DNA from: Nocardiopsis quinghaiensis
GTDB taxonomy: Bacteria > Actinomycetota > Actinomycetes > Streptosporangiales > Streptosporangiaceae
DNA: 64,000 bases
Direction: 5' to 3'
Assembly (NCBI RefSeq): GCF_008638365.1
Contig: NZ_VWVU01000001.1
Location: 186,001 to 250,000 of the forward strand
This document shows positions 54,048-62,675 of the stretch, piece after piece. A program made the translations under genes and the position numbers. The notes beneath the pieces were generated by a model, which was not told the origin of the DNA, did not search any database, and saw nothing but the letters and a program-made list of their open reading frames with translations. Each line of letters starts with the position of its first letter. Within the stretch, counting starts at the first letter, position 1.

Positions 54048-54150
54048 ATGCCAGCCCCGAGGAAACACCCCGATGAGCTGTGCGAACGCGCCACCCGCAT
54101 GGCCGTGCAAGCCCCGCCAGGACCCGGCCAGCCGTGACGGGGCGATCACC
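54048..54150 (+). mobile_element. IS3-family transposase OrfA remnant
   Basis: ATG 54048 opens MPAPRKHPDELCERATRMAV, the usual start of IS3-type OrfA in actinobacteria. An extra C in the run at 54112-54115 shifts the frame and leads to a stop at 54135-54137. In the restored frame the text continues QDPASRDGAI, also as in OrfA, then is lost. No OrfB or intact inverted repeats are found. It is a decayed insertion sequence. Confidence 0.6.
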
Positions 54151-54382
54151 CCTCGCACGCAGTCGAATACGACTGCCCATGAGTTGGATGTCCGACCATG
54201 GCCCTGTTCAACATCCGCCGCGTCTGCGCCAGCTCGGCAGTGCGGTTGACCGCGACCGACGTCACGGGGTCTCTGCTCCCGGCCCCGTGCGAATCCCGCG
54301 CTCCCGAGCCTTCCAACGTGTGGGGCGCTGATCTGAAGCAACACCACTACCGTGGACCGCTGCGTCTTCGGGCCTGGGCGAC

Positions 54383-54874
54383 TCAGGGGCGCCGGCCGTG
54401 GGCCGGCTCGCCCCGGAGATAGCGTTCGAAACGGTTGGGCAACTCTTCGCCCGAGAGGGTTTTGACACCCGCTATTCGCACCCGGCGTTCTTCGATCCGC
54501 CACCGGTCGCCCTCGTCGGTCAACCGATCTTCGTAGTTGCCCCAGACATGCAGTTGGAGGTCGGCCGTGGTGTTCTCGTGGAAGGCATAGACGTAGGTGA
54601 TGGTCTCGGCTCTGCCTTCGCTGAGGGAGAGGTAGCTGATCGTCGAGCAGTGGTGGTTCGTGGCGGTGTACCGCCCGGTCGACTCCCTGAAGAGATCGGC
54701 GAGTGCGGAGCGCCCACGGGCGAGGTTGCCGTGACCGTAGTCGAAGGTGGCGTCCTCGGCGAACAGGTCGACCAGCAGGTCGATGTCGCGGCGGTCGACA
54801 CCGCGGCTGTAGGCGTGCAGTGTGTCGGCGATGCGGGAGCGGTCCAGCAGCTCGTGGAGGGTGGTGGGATTCAT
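54383..54874 (-). CDS. SnoaL-like (NTF2-fold) protein
   Basis: A 163-residue protein of the SnoaL-like/NTF2 fold. It opens with LLDRSRIADTLHAYSRGVDRRDIDLLVDLFAEDATFDYG, which contains the typical YxxxxDxxD pattern. THHCSTISYLSL-like (NHHCSTISYL) and WRIEERRV follow. Such proteins bind hydrophobic ligands and may be isomerases, hydratases or cyclases. Its ATG overlaps the stop of the upstream LLM oxidoreductase (ATGA), so the two are coupled. It is the last gene of the minus-strand arm of the catabolic island. Confidence 0.85.
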   Translation of the reverse strand: MNPTTLHELLDRSRIADTLHAYSRGVDRRDIDLLVDLFAEDATFDYGHGNLARGRSALADLFRESTGRYTATNHHCSTISYLSLSEGRAETITYVYAFHENTTADLQLHVWGNYEDRLTDEGDRWRIEERRVRIAGVKTLSGEELPNRFERYLRGEPAHGRRP

Positions 54875-55899
54875 AGGTTCCTCTCGGTCGTGTCGGCGAA
54901 GCCCGCGATGATTTCGTGCAGGCGGTCGGGGTCGTTGCCGGGCCATGGGTAGTAGGAGGACACACGATCCAGCCGTCCCGCGTACCGCTCCCGGCACAGG
55001 CGGGGCATGTCCTCGGGTGAGCCGACGAGCGCGATCTCGTGGAGCAGGGTGTCGTCGATCTGTTCCCCCATCTCCGACCAACGGCCCTGCCGGGACATAG
55101 CTTGCAGCTCCGGCTGGAGTCCGCCGTAGCCGACGCTCTCCAGGATCGGACGGTACGCGGGGGTCGAGGCGTAGAACGCGATCTGCTCGCGTGCATTGTG
55201 TGCGCGCTCGGTGATCTCCTCCTCGGTATCACCCATCACCATGAAGAGCGGGACGTAGAGCTCCACATCGGAACGCTTCCGTCCGGAGGTGGCGAGGCCC
55301 CTCTCCAGCGCGGGAAGGGTGACCTCGTCGAGGTAGGCGGTCGTCGTCATACCGTGCAGCAACAGCCCATCGCACAGCTCGCCACCGAGTTCGGTCATCT
55401 TGGCGCCGACCGCGGCGATCATGGTCGGGATCCTGTGTTCGTGGTGGTGCGGTGTGAAGACGGGACTCATGAGGGTGTGCTGGTAGTACTGACCCTGGTA
55501 GTCCAGACGGGTCCCTTCCCGCCAGGAGGTGAAGATCGCGTCCAGCGCCTGAAGGAATTCACGCATGCGTGCGATCGGAGAGTCCCAGGGCATGGAGAAC
55601 CGGCGTTCGACATGGGCCCGGACCTGGCTTCCCAGCCCCAGAGTGAACCGTCCCCCCGACATCGCGGCCAGTTCCCAGGCCAAGTACGCGGTCGACATCG
55701 GGTTGCGGGCGAAGGCCACCGCGATCGCGGTGCCGACGTTGATGTCCTTCGTCGCCATCAAGGCGGCCTGGGATTGCAGGAACGCGTCGGTGACGCTCTC
55801 ACTCGCCCAGACACCGTCGAAACCCACGGCTTCTGCTCCGGCCGAGGCCGGTCCGCAGCCGAACGCCGAAGAGCCGATCAAACCCATGTCAATCTTCAA
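54871..55899 (-). CDS. LLM-class (F420-type) oxidoreductase
   Basis: A 342-residue TIM-barrel protein of the luciferase-like family, most similar in style to F420-dependent oxidoreductases. It shows GFDGVWASE, NVGTAIAVAFARNPMSTAYLAWELAAMSGGRFTLGLGSQV, TMIAAVGAKMTELGGELCDGLLLHG. A TTG at 55899 is chosen: CGAAGGA lies upstream, it overlaps the preceding stop (TTGA), and it gives the typical MKIDMGLIG opening. ATG 55887 is the alternative. The substrate is unknown. It is coupled to an acyl-CoA dehydrogenase upstream and a SnoaL-like gene downstream. Confidence 0.88.
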   Translation of the reverse strand: MKIDMGLIGSSAFGCGPASAGAEAVGFDGVWASESVTDAFLQSQAALMATKDINVGTAIAVAFARNPMSTAYLAWELAAMSGGRFTLGLGSQVRAHVERRFSMPWDSPIARMREFLQALDAIFTSWREGTRLDYQGQYYQHTLMSPVFTPHHHEHRIPTMIAAVGAKMTELGGELCDGLLLHGMTTTAYLDEVTLPALERGLATSGRKRSDVELYVPLFMVMGDTEEEITERAHNAREQIAFYASTPAYRPILESVGYGGLQPELQAMSRQGRWSEMGEQIDDTLLHEIALVGSPEDMPRLCRERYAGRLDRVSSYYPWPGNDPDRLHEIIAGFADTTERNL

Positions 55900-57101
55900 C
55901 GTGCATCCTTCGGTAGATGGAGGACCCGCTCGCCCACGGTGTTCCTGAGAATCTCGTCGGTTCCCCCGCCGACCCGTAGCCCGGGAAGGCCCAGTGCCAG
56001 TTCGGACCAGGCGTAGGTGCCCCAGTCCCCGGAATCGGCGACGTGGGCGGCGCCGAGGATGTCGGCGGCGAGATCGCTCATGGAGCGGAGTAGGTCGGTG
56101 GCGAGCAGTTTGCTGAGGGCGAGTTCGGGCCCGGGAGTACCGCCGCCTTCCAGGAAACGTGCGGTGGTCAGTCGTGCCGCCCAAGCGCGGATGGCGATCT
56201 GCGCCGCGGCGTCCCGTGTCCGCGTGTCGAGGGGCGCGCCGACGTGGCGCACGAGGTCGAGGAGCCGCTCGACCAGGGCCTCGTCGACGCCCACTTCGGT
56301 GCCGATAGCCGATCGTTCGGTGAGCAGGGACGTGATGACGACGGCCCACCCTGCGTCGATCTCGCCTACGCGCCGCTCGTCCGGGACGTGGACGTCGGTG
56401 AGGAAGACCTCGTCGAAGGAGGCACCGCCGGTGAGCTGCCGGATCGGCCGGATCTCGATCCCGGGTGCGTCCAGATCCAGCAGGAAGGTCGTGAGCCCGG
56501 AGTGCTTGGGTTTTTCCGGAGAAGTGCGTGCGATGCACAGTCCCACGTCGCTGTAGTGGGCGCCGGAGCTCCAGACCTTCTGACCCGAGATGCGCCAGCC
56601 TTCGCCGTCGCGGACCGCGCGGGTCGACAGTCCTGCCAGGTCCGAGCCCGCGCCCGGCTCGGAGTAGAGCTGACAGGCGATCGACTCCGCAGAACGCAGA
56701 CGGGGTAGCCAGTAGCGCTGCTGGTCCTCGGTGCCGTGTGCGAGCAGGGTCGGTGTGAGGGTCGAGACGCTGAAACGCACGTAGGCGTCATCGGGGAGAT
56801 CGAACTCCGACTCGACCTCGCGCAGGACGGCGGCATGCGCCGAAGGGAGTTCACGACCGCCGAAAGCACGCGGGCCGTCCACCCATCCGAGCCCGTGTTC
56901 GACCAGGTAGGAGCGGTATCGGCGCAGTGCGCTCAGTTCTTCGGCCTCGCCCTCGGAGGGTTCCGCGACCACGGAGACACGGTCGTCCCCGACGCCCCAA
57001 CGTGTCGCTTCCGTCTGTCGTCGCTCTGCGAACCCTGAGAGCTTCTCGGTCGCTTCGCGCCTGAACTCGTCGAGCCCCGGGGGCGCCACTGGTTTGCTCA
57101 T
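55896..57101 (-). CDS. Acyl-CoA dehydrogenase
   Basis: A 401-residue flavoprotein of the acyl-CoA dehydrogenase family. The central motifs QLYSEPGAGSDLAGLSTRAV and WRISGQKVWSSGAH bind FAD and substrate, and the C-terminal GLRVGGGTDEILRNTVGERVL is standard. An AGGAGAG site precedes the ATG. It is the first gene of the minus arm, divergent from the HMG-CoA-synthase-like gene. A palindromic operator lies between them. It may pair with the 361-residue homologue at 60607 as a two-subunit enzyme, as known for steroid-type acyl-CoA dehydrogenases; that is inference. Confidence 0.92.
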   Translation of the reverse strand: MSKPVAPPGLDEFRREATEKLSGFAERRQTEATRWGVGDDRVSVVAEPSEGEAEELSALRRYRSYLVEHGLGWVDGPRAFGGRELPSAHAAVLREVESEFDLPDDAYVRFSVSTLTPTLLAHGTEDQQRYWLPRLRSAESIACQLYSEPGAGSDLAGLSTRAVRDGEGWRISGQKVWSSGAHYSDVGLCIARTSPEKPKHSGLTTFLLDLDAPGIEIRPIRQLTGGASFDEVFLTDVHVPDERRVGEIDAGWAVVITSLLTERSAIGTEVGVDEALVERLLDLVRHVGAPLDTRTRDAAAQIAIRAWAARLTTARFLEGGGTPGPELALSKLLATDLLRSMSDLAADILGAAHVADSGDWGTYAWSELALGLPGLRVGGGTDEILRNTVGERVLHLPKDAR

Positions 57102-57190
57102 GACTCTCCTGATCAGATCCCGTGTTACCGCTGGACGTCGCTGCTCCCCCTCATGGTTGCGGTGGTGGGTGAGGGCACTTACAGTAGCAA

Positions 57191-57204
57191 AGCAAGTGCT
57201 TGAT
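57191..57204. promoter_or_regulatory. TetR-type (KstR2-like) operator between the divergent arms
   Basis: AGCAAGTGCTTGAT fits the published KstR2 consensus AnCAAGnnCTTGnT exactly. It sits between probable -10 elements for both directions (ACAGTA 57181-57186 on the minus strand, TTAAAT 57205-57210 on the plus). A TetR regulator gene of the same island is the likely reader. Confidence 0.75.
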
Positions 57205-57247
57205 TTAAATGCCGCGGCCCAGAGGTGTGCGGCAGAACGGAGGTTGC

Positions 57248-58636
57248 GTGGCCGGCATCGAGTCTTACGCCGTCTATGTCCCGAGCGGCCGCCTGGTTCG
57301 TGCGGCCATCGGCGAGACGCTCGGAACCCCCAGAGGACGCGGTGCCCGCCCTGTCGCCTCGTACGACGAGGACAGCACGACGCTCGCCGTCGCGGCGGTG
57401 CGGCGAGCGGTCGTGTCAGCGCGCGACATCGATGGGTCGCTGTGGTTCGCCACGTCGCGCCCGGCCTATCTGGAGAAGTCCAACGCCGCGACCGTCGCGA
57501 CCGCCGGCGGGTTGCCCGAAGGATGCGCGGCTTATGACGTCGGCGGCGCGCTACGGGGCGGCGCGGGTGCCCTGCGGGCCGGTCTCGCGGAAGGCAGCGC
57601 GGTCGTGGTCGCGTCCGACCTGCGGTACGCGTTGCCCGGTTCCGTTGACGAGTCGGAAGGCGCCGACGCGTCAGCGGGGTTCGTGGTAGGTCCCCAGGCC
57701 GTGGCGGAACTGGTCGCGAGCGTGTCGATCACCAGGGAGCTGCTGGAACGTTGGCGCGAGCCCGGAGAGACACGGACACACACCTGGGAGGACCGCTTCG
57801 GTGCCGAGGAGTACGTTCCTCTCGGGCAACGCGCCCTCGATGACGTGCTCGACCGCTGTGAGATCAAGTCCGAAGACCTTCGCAAGGTCGTGATCAGTAC
57901 CCCGCACTCGCGAACAGGTGCGGCGCTGCAGAAGAAGTTCAGTGCCGAGCAGGGGGATCTCGGGGCCGTGGCGGATCTGGGGTACGCCGGTGCCGCCGAC
58001 CTCGGGGTCGGTCTGGTCGCCGCGTTCGAGGCGGCCGCGCCGGGGGACCTGGTTCTGGCGATGAGCGTGGTGGACGGCGCGGACGCTTTCGTCTTCCGGA
58101 TGACCGAGCGACACCGTCCCGGGGGAAGCGGTCTGGAAACCCTCGGCACCTCGACCGCGGAGATCTCCTACGCCGATTTCCTGACCTGGCGAGGTCTGCT
58201 CCCGCGTGAGCCGGCACGACGCCCCGCCCTCAAACCGCCGGTTCCACCGGCCTCGCTCCGCGCCAGTGGATGGAAGTTCGGTTTCGTCGCGGGCCGGTGC
58301 CGCGAGTGCGAGTACCGTAACCTGCCGCCGCGCCGGGTCTGTCTCCGGTGCAACGCACGCGATTCCTCCGAACCCGAGCCGATGATCGACGTTCCGGCGT
58401 ACGTGGCGACGCTCACCGATGACTGGCTTTCCGAGTCCGTGCAGCTTCCGGCCAAGGTCGCCGCGGTCGACTTCGAGGGTGGGGGCCGGTTCGAGTTCGA
58501 GTTGGCGGACGCGGCGGGCCGCACCGTCAACCCCGGGGACCCCGTGGTGCCGACTTTCCGTGTCGCCGGCGTCGCCGATAACAAGGTGCGTAACTACATC
58601 TGGAAGGTGCGTCCGCACCGAGAAGGAGGCTGCTGA
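57248..58636 (+). CDS. HMG-CoA-synthase-like/DUF35 fusion protein
   Basis: A 462-residue two-part protein. Residues 1 to about 320 form a thiolase-superfamily, HMG-CoA-synthase-like domain. Residues about 335-460 are a DUF35 unit: a zinc ribbon with Cys351, 354, 365 and 368 (CRECEYRNLPPRRVCLRC) followed by an OB fold. At the position of the catalytic Cys the sequence is YDVGGALRGGAGAL, with Leu102 in its place. The Asn-Thr-Gly motif is replaced by GYAGAAD, while a His remains in STPHSRTG. The domain is therefore unlikely to do ordinary Claisen chemistry. The GTG at 57248 with GGAG upstream is chosen. The stop overlaps the start of the thiolase gene, suggesting a complex of the two products. 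Confidence 0.85.
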   Translation: MAGIESYAVYVPSGRLVRAAIGETLGTPRGRGARPVASYDEDSTTLAVAAVRRAVVSARDIDGSLWFATSRPAYLEKSNAATVATAGGLPEGCAAYDVGGALRGGAGALRAGLAEGSAVVVASDLRYALPGSVDESEGADASAGFVVGPQAVAELVASVSITRELLERWREPGETRTHTWEDRFGAEEYVPLGQRALDDVLDRCEIKSEDLRKVVISTPHSRTGAALQKKFSAEQGDLGAVADLGYAGAADLGVGLVAAFEAAAPGDLVLAMSVVDGADAFVFRMTERHRPGGSGLETLGTSTAEISYADFLTWRGLLPREPARRPALKPPVPPASLRASGWKFGFVAGRCRECEYRNLPPRRVCLRCNARDSSEPEPMIDVPAYVATLTDDWLSESVQLPAKVAAVDFEGGGRFEFELADAAGRTVNPGDPVVPTFRVAGVADNKVRNYIWKVRPHREGGC

Positions 58637-59829
58637 TGGGTACCCATGCGTTGAGAAACCCCGTCGCCATCGTGGGGATGGCGTGCACGGAGTTCGGTGA
58701 GCACTGGGACCTTTCGGTCGACGACCTCCTGATAGAGGCGACCCACGGGGCGGTGGACAGTGTGCCCGGACTCGACCTCCAACAGGTCGACGCCTTCTGG
58801 CTGGGGGTGATGACCTCCGGTGTCTCCGGTCTCACACTGACCCGGCCGTTGGGCCTGGCGCACAAGCCGGTCACCCGCGTCGAGAACATGTGCGCGACCG
58901 GCTCGGAGGCGTTTCGCAATGCCTGCTACGCGGTTTCCTCGGGTGCGTACGACGTGGTGATGGCGGTAGGAGGAGAAAAGCTCAAGGACGCCGGTTACTC
59001 CGGTTTGGAGATGCCGAGCGTGCCCAATGACGGTACGCCGCCTGTGCTGAGCGCTCCGGCGATGTACTCGATGATCGTGCCCGCCTACGCCCGCCGGTAC
59101 GGCCTCAGCGAGGCGCGGATCAAGGAGGCGATGACGCACATCGCCTGGAAGAACCACGCCAACGGCGCGCTCAACCCGCGTGCTCAGTTTCGCAAGGTGA
59201 TGTCGAAGGAGACCATCGCCTCCGCACCGGCCTTGGCGGGCAACCTCAGCCTCTTCGACTGCTCGGGCGTCGCCGACGGCGGAGCCGCGGCGGTGGTCGT
59301 GCGTGCCGAGGACGCGTTGAAGTACACCGACCGGCCACTCTACGTGCACGCGTTGGCGCTGGACGCCGGAGCGGGCACCGGGCGCAACGACAGTGACTAC
59401 GATTACTCCGATCTCGCCGAGTCACGTCTGTCGGCGGAGGCGGCCTATGCCCAGGCGGGAATCACGGATCCGGCTACCGAGATCTCCCTGGCCGAAGTAC
59501 ATGACTGTTTCACGCCGACCGAGCTCGTGCTCATGGAGGAGCTCGGGCTCTCCGAACGGGGTGAGGCGTGGCGCGACGTCCTGGACGGTCGGTATGATCG
59601 CCTCGGCACGCTCCCGGTGAATGTCGACGGTGGTCTGAAGAGTTTCGGTCACCCGATCGGGGCGAGTGGGCTGCGAATGCTCTTCGAAATGTGGTTGCAG
59701 TTCCGAGGCGAAGCCGGTGATCGGCAGGTCCCCACTCCCGGGTTCGGCCTGGTGCAGAACCAGGGTGGCAGTCCAGGTGATCTCGTCAGCGCGGTCACTA
59801 TCGTGTCGTCCCGGGCGCCCGTCACCTGA
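58636..59829 (+). CDS. SCP-x/lipid-transfer-type thiolase
   Basis: A 397-residue thiolase of the SCP-x (lipid-transfer) branch. The nucleophile is Cys86 in ENMCATGSEA. The other catalytic motifs are VHDCFTPTEL and FGHPIGASG. Such enzymes cleave beta-keto or beta-hydroxy acyl-CoA side chains and often need a DUF35 partner. Here the partner would be the fusion protein encoded immediately upstream, whose stop overlaps this ATG (TGATG). It probably carries out the carbon-carbon cleavage step of the island pathway. Confidence 0.9.
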   Translation: MGTHALRNPVAIVGMACTEFGEHWDLSVDDLLIEATHGAVDSVPGLDLQQVDAFWLGVMTSGVSGLTLTRPLGLAHKPVTRVENMCATGSEAFRNACYAVSSGAYDVVMAVGGEKLKDAGYSGLEMPSVPNDGTPPVLSAPAMYSMIVPAYARRYGLSEARIKEAMTHIAWKNHANGALNPRAQFRKVMSKETIASAPALAGNLSLFDCSGVADGGAAAVVVRAEDALKYTDRPLYVHALALDAGAGTGRNDSDYDYSDLAESRLSAEAAYAQAGITDPATEISLAEVHDCFTPTELVLMEELGLSERGEAWRDVLDGRYDRLGTLPVNVDGGLKSFGHPIGASGLRMLFEMWLQFRGEAGDRQVPTPGFGLVQNQGGSPGDLVSAVTIVSSRAPVT

Positions 59830-59928
59830 GTACGGCGTACGCGGATCGGAGGGCGCCGGTACATCGAGGTCTCAGTCCCCGGGCCGACTATGGCACCATG
59901 TTGAGCCATGTCAGAAAAGGAAAAATAT

Positions 59929-60537
59929 ATGGGTACAACACGGCGCCGATCCACAGGTTCACCGACGGGGGTCGCGCGCAAGGAGGAAATCGTGCGCGCC
60001 GCCACGAAGGTCTTCGCCGAGAAGGGGTTCGCGAACGCGACGGTCCGCGATATCGCCTACGAGGCGGAGATACTCTCGGGGAGCCTCTATTACTACTTCA
60101 ACTCCAAAGAAGAGATGGTGGAGGAGGTCCTGTCCTCCTATCTCGAGATCACGGTGGCGGGGTACCGGCGTGCCGTCAAGGAGTCCAACGACCCGGTGGA
60201 GGCCTTCGAGGAGTTGATCCGGGTCGCGTTGCGCGGTGTCGTTCAGTACAGGGACGAGGTGACCATCCTGCAGAACGACTGGCACTACGTCGGCCCGTTG
60301 AAGATGGTCGCGATCCGTCAGCGCGAGGTCGAGCAGATCTGGCTGGATGTGATCGAGCAGGGGGTGGCGGCCGGTGTCTTCCGCTCGGACCTCGGTACCC
60401 GAATGATCTACCGCACTGTCCTGGGGTCGATCCAGACGGTCATCCGCTGGTTCGATCCGCACGGGGAGAACACGGTGGACAACGTGATCGATGTGCAGTG
60501 CTCGCTTTTCCTCGACGGGATGCGGGCGACCGACTGA
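59929..60537 (+). CDS. TetR-family regulator of the catabolic island
   Basis: A 202-residue TetR repressor. The HTH reads ATKVFAEKGFANATVRDIAYEAEILSGSLYYYFNSKEEM, and the ligand domain is KstR2-like in length and style (WHYVGPLKMVAIRQREVEQIW). ATG 59929 is chosen because AAAGGAA lies 6 nt upstream; ATG 59908 has none. It sits among genes of acyl-CoA breakdown. Related AGCAAG palindromes in front of the island's units are its probable targets, and an acyl-CoA intermediate is its probable inducer. Confidence 0.9.
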   Translation: MGTTRRRSTGSPTGVARKEEIVRAATKVFAEKGFANATVRDIAYEAEILSGSLYYYFNSKEEMVEEVLSSYLEITVAGYRRAVKESNDPVEAFEELIRVALRGVVQYRDEVTILQNDWHYVGPLKMVAIRQREVEQIWLDVIEQGVAAGVFRSDLGTRMIYRTVLGSIQTVIRWFDPHGENTVDNVIDVQCSLFLDGMRATD

Positions 60538-60575
60538 GTCGATCCACAGCACACAACGCCGGGCGCCCCTCGCTT

Positions 60576-60589
60576 AGCAAGCGGTTGCT
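60576..60589. promoter_or_regulatory. AGCAAG-type operator before the second acyl-CoA dehydrogenase
   Basis: AGCAAGCGGTTGCT has arms AGCAA/TTGCT and matches the site at 57191 in the left half, with one mismatch to the AnCAAGnnCTTGnT consensus. It ends 17 bp before the ATG at 60607. Confidence 0.6.
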
Positions 60590-60606
60590 CGATCGAAGGA
60601 GAAGTC

Positions 60607-61692
60607 ATGGCTGAGTCGTTCGCGTTGAACGCTGAGTTCGGGCCGGTCATCGCCGGTTACCTGGAACAGAACAGTCCGGTCGAGGACAACAGGGACCAGG
60701 GCGAGACGTTGCCGCAGGCCTGGTCCGGTCTGGCCTGCGAGATCGGCGTCGTCGGGTTGCTCGTTCCCGACGCCCTGGGAGGGCAAGGGGCCGGCCTGGT
60801 CGAACTCGGCACCGCGCTGTTCGAGGCGGGACGCCATGGGTGGTCGGGCCCGTTGGCCGCCGTCGCCGGTGCGGCGGTGAGTTTGCTGCGCACCGTCGAT
60901 CCCGATGACACCTCCCGTTTCCAACGCCAGATCGCCGAGCAAGGACGTGTCGTGGTCCCGGCCTTCTACGAAGACGCCACCGGGGAGAGCCTGGTGAGTA
61001 CCGCCACGTTACGGGAGGGGCGGGTCGACGGTCGGCGGCGGTTCGTCGACAGCGGCACTCACGCAACGGATCTGTTGCTGGTGGCGCATGAGGCGGGCGA
61101 ACCGACATTGGTGACGGTGCGGAGCGACGGTGAGGGCGTCGAGGTCCGGGCGCAGGACGGGGCCGACGCGGGCCGAGGGCTTGCTTCGGTCGAGCTCACC
61201 GCAGCGCCGGCGAGGGTGATCGCCAGGGGAGGCACCGTGGAGGCGGCCACGCGTGATGCGTGGTGTGTGGGTTCGCTGCTGATCGCCACGGACGCGCTGG
61301 GTGCCGCAGACCGTGCGTTCGAGCTCGCCAGGGAGTACGCCGGTACGCGCGAGCAGTTCGGTCGCGCGATCGGGTCGTTCCAGGTGGTCAAGCACAAGCT
61401 GGTGGACATGTACGCCGAGCTCGAACTGGCGCGCAGCGCGGTTCGTGAGGCGTTGCGCCTCGGTGAGGAGCAGGCGAACGGATGGAGGGAGGCCGCGTCG
61501 GCCGCCGCGGCCCTGGTGGGTGACGCCACTACTCACATCCTGCGCGAATCGACTCATGTGCACGGTGGCATCGGTTTCACCTGGGAGCACGAGCTTTCCC
61601 ACCATTTTCGTCGGGTGATGGCGTGCCGGGGGCTGTACGGTACCCCGACGCTGCACCGGAGTTTCGTGGCAGCGGAAAAGGGGCTGACATGA
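60607..61692 (+). CDS. Acyl-CoA dehydrogenase-like protein, short form
   Basis: A 361-residue acyl-CoA dehydrogenase homologue. The N-terminal helical part (GVVGLLVPDALGGQGAG) and the C-terminal helices (YAGTREQFGRAIGSFQVVKHKLVDMYAELELARSAV, HVHGGIGFTWEHELSHHFRR) are clear. The middle FAD/substrate motifs seen in the 401-residue homologue are not obvious. This pattern fits the smaller partner of heteromeric acyl-CoA dehydrogenases. GAAGGAGAAG lies before the ATG. The stop overlaps the next start (ATGA). The gene lies behind its own operator. Confidence 0.88.
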   Translation: MAESFALNAEFGPVIAGYLEQNSPVEDNRDQGETLPQAWSGLACEIGVVGLLVPDALGGQGAGLVELGTALFEAGRHGWSGPLAAVAGAAVSLLRTVDPDDTSRFQRQIAEQGRVVVPAFYEDATGESLVSTATLREGRVDGRRRFVDSGTHATDLLLVAHEAGEPTLVTVRSDGEGVEVRAQDGADAGRGLASVELTAAPARVIARGGTVEAATRDAWCVGSLLIATDALGAADRAFELAREYAGTREQFGRAIGSFQVVKHKLVDMYAELELARSAVREALRLGEEQANGWREAASAAAALVGDATTHILRESTHVHGGIGFTWEHELSHHFRRVMACRGLYGTPTLHRSFVAAEKGLT

Positions 61693-62600
61693 GCGATCTT
61701 CCTGCTCGCGTGGTGCTGCGCGAGGTCGGACCGCGGGACGGACTGCAGAACGAGCCGCCGGTACCGACCGCTGACAAGATCCGCCTCATCGATGAGCTCG
61801 CGACCACCGGTGTCACCGAGATCGAGACGGTCTCCTACGTACATCCGCGAGCGATCCCGCAGATGGCCGACGCCGACGAGGTCTGGGCAGGCCACCGTCG
61901 TGATCCCGCGATCCGCTACTCCGCCCTCGTGCCCAACCTCATCGGTGCGCGCCGTGCCATCGAGGCGGGGTTCACCGACATCGAGGTCGTCGTCTCGGCC
62001 TCACGCACCCACAACCAGCGCAACGTGAACCGCACTCCGGAGGAGTCGATGGAGGCCATCACGGAGCTGATCGAGTTCGCCCATGACAGCGAGGTCGCGT
62101 GCCAGGTCATCGTGGCCACGGCGTTCGGATGCCCCTACGAGGGGGAGGTCCCCGAGGAGCGCGTGAGGAGCCTTGCCACGAGGGCCGTGGCCGCGGGGGC
62201 GGACGGTATCTGCTTCGGTGACACGACCGGTATGGGTACTCCGCCCCGAGTGCGACGTCTGCTCGGAAGCTTCCGGGAGGCGTCCGCCGATGTACAGGTC
62301 GCGTTGCATCTGCACGACACCCGCGGTACCGGAATGACCAACCTCGCCGCCGGCCTGGAGGTCGGGGTGGACCGTTTCGACGCGAGTGTGGGCGGGCTGG
62401 GAGGTTGCCCGTACGCGCCGGGGGCGAGCGGGAACATCGCCACCGAGGAAGCCGTCTACCTCCTGCACGAACTCGGCATCGAGACGGGTGTCGACCTCGA
62501 CCGCATGCTGGAAGTCGCCGGGACCGCGCAACGGATCGTGGGCAGGGAACTTCCGTCGCGGCTGCTTAAAGCCGGACCCCGTACGAGGTTGGCGGTCTGA
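61689..62600 (+). CDS. HMG-CoA lyase-like enzyme
   Basis: A 303-residue TIM-barrel carbon-carbon lyase of the HMG-CoA lyase family. REVGPRDGLQNE at the N-terminus, HLHDTRGTG with the metal-binding His-x-His, and GGLGGCPYAPGASGN with the catalytic Cys are all present. It would cleave a 3-hydroxy-3-methyl acyl-CoA, such as HMG-CoA or a longer analogue, to acetyl-CoA and a keto product. The ATG overlaps the acyl-CoA dehydrogenase stop. In this context it suggests a branched, methylated substrate such as an isoprenoid acid. Confidence 0.92.
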   Translation: MSDLPARVVLREVGPRDGLQNEPPVPTADKIRLIDELATTGVTEIETVSYVHPRAIPQMADADEVWAGHRRDPAIRYSALVPNLIGARRAIEAGFTDIEVVVSASRTHNQRNVNRTPEESMEAITELIEFAHDSEVACQVIVATAFGCPYEGEVPEERVRSLATRAVAAGADGICFGDTTGMGTPPRVRRLLGSFREASADVQVALHLHDTRGTGMTNLAAGLEVGVDRFDASVGGLGGCPYAPGASGNIATEEAVYLLHELGIETGVDLDRMLEVAGTAQRIVGRELPSRLLKAGPRTRLAV

Positions 62601-62675
62601 TCCGCTAGCCCCCAACGCCCCTACCCGTCGTGTGGGCGCCGCCACCCACCAGGCCATCTCCAAGGAGGGACCCTC

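Larger units (their letters stand above)
53768..54382. other. Gene-poor junction between core genes and the catabolic island
   Basis: 615 bp without an intact gene. It contains the inverted repeat at 53819-53863, a small hairpin around 53970-53988 (GGCCCGCTGAAAAACGGGCC) and an IS3-type transposase remnant at 54048-54150. The rest shows no recognisable coding pattern. It looks like an insertion boundary. Confidence 0.6.

Noticed and set aside
53832..54180. Short frames on both strands in the gap after msrA.
   Set aside because: They start inside the inverted repeat or run against the IS remnant, with no family features or ribosome-binding sites.
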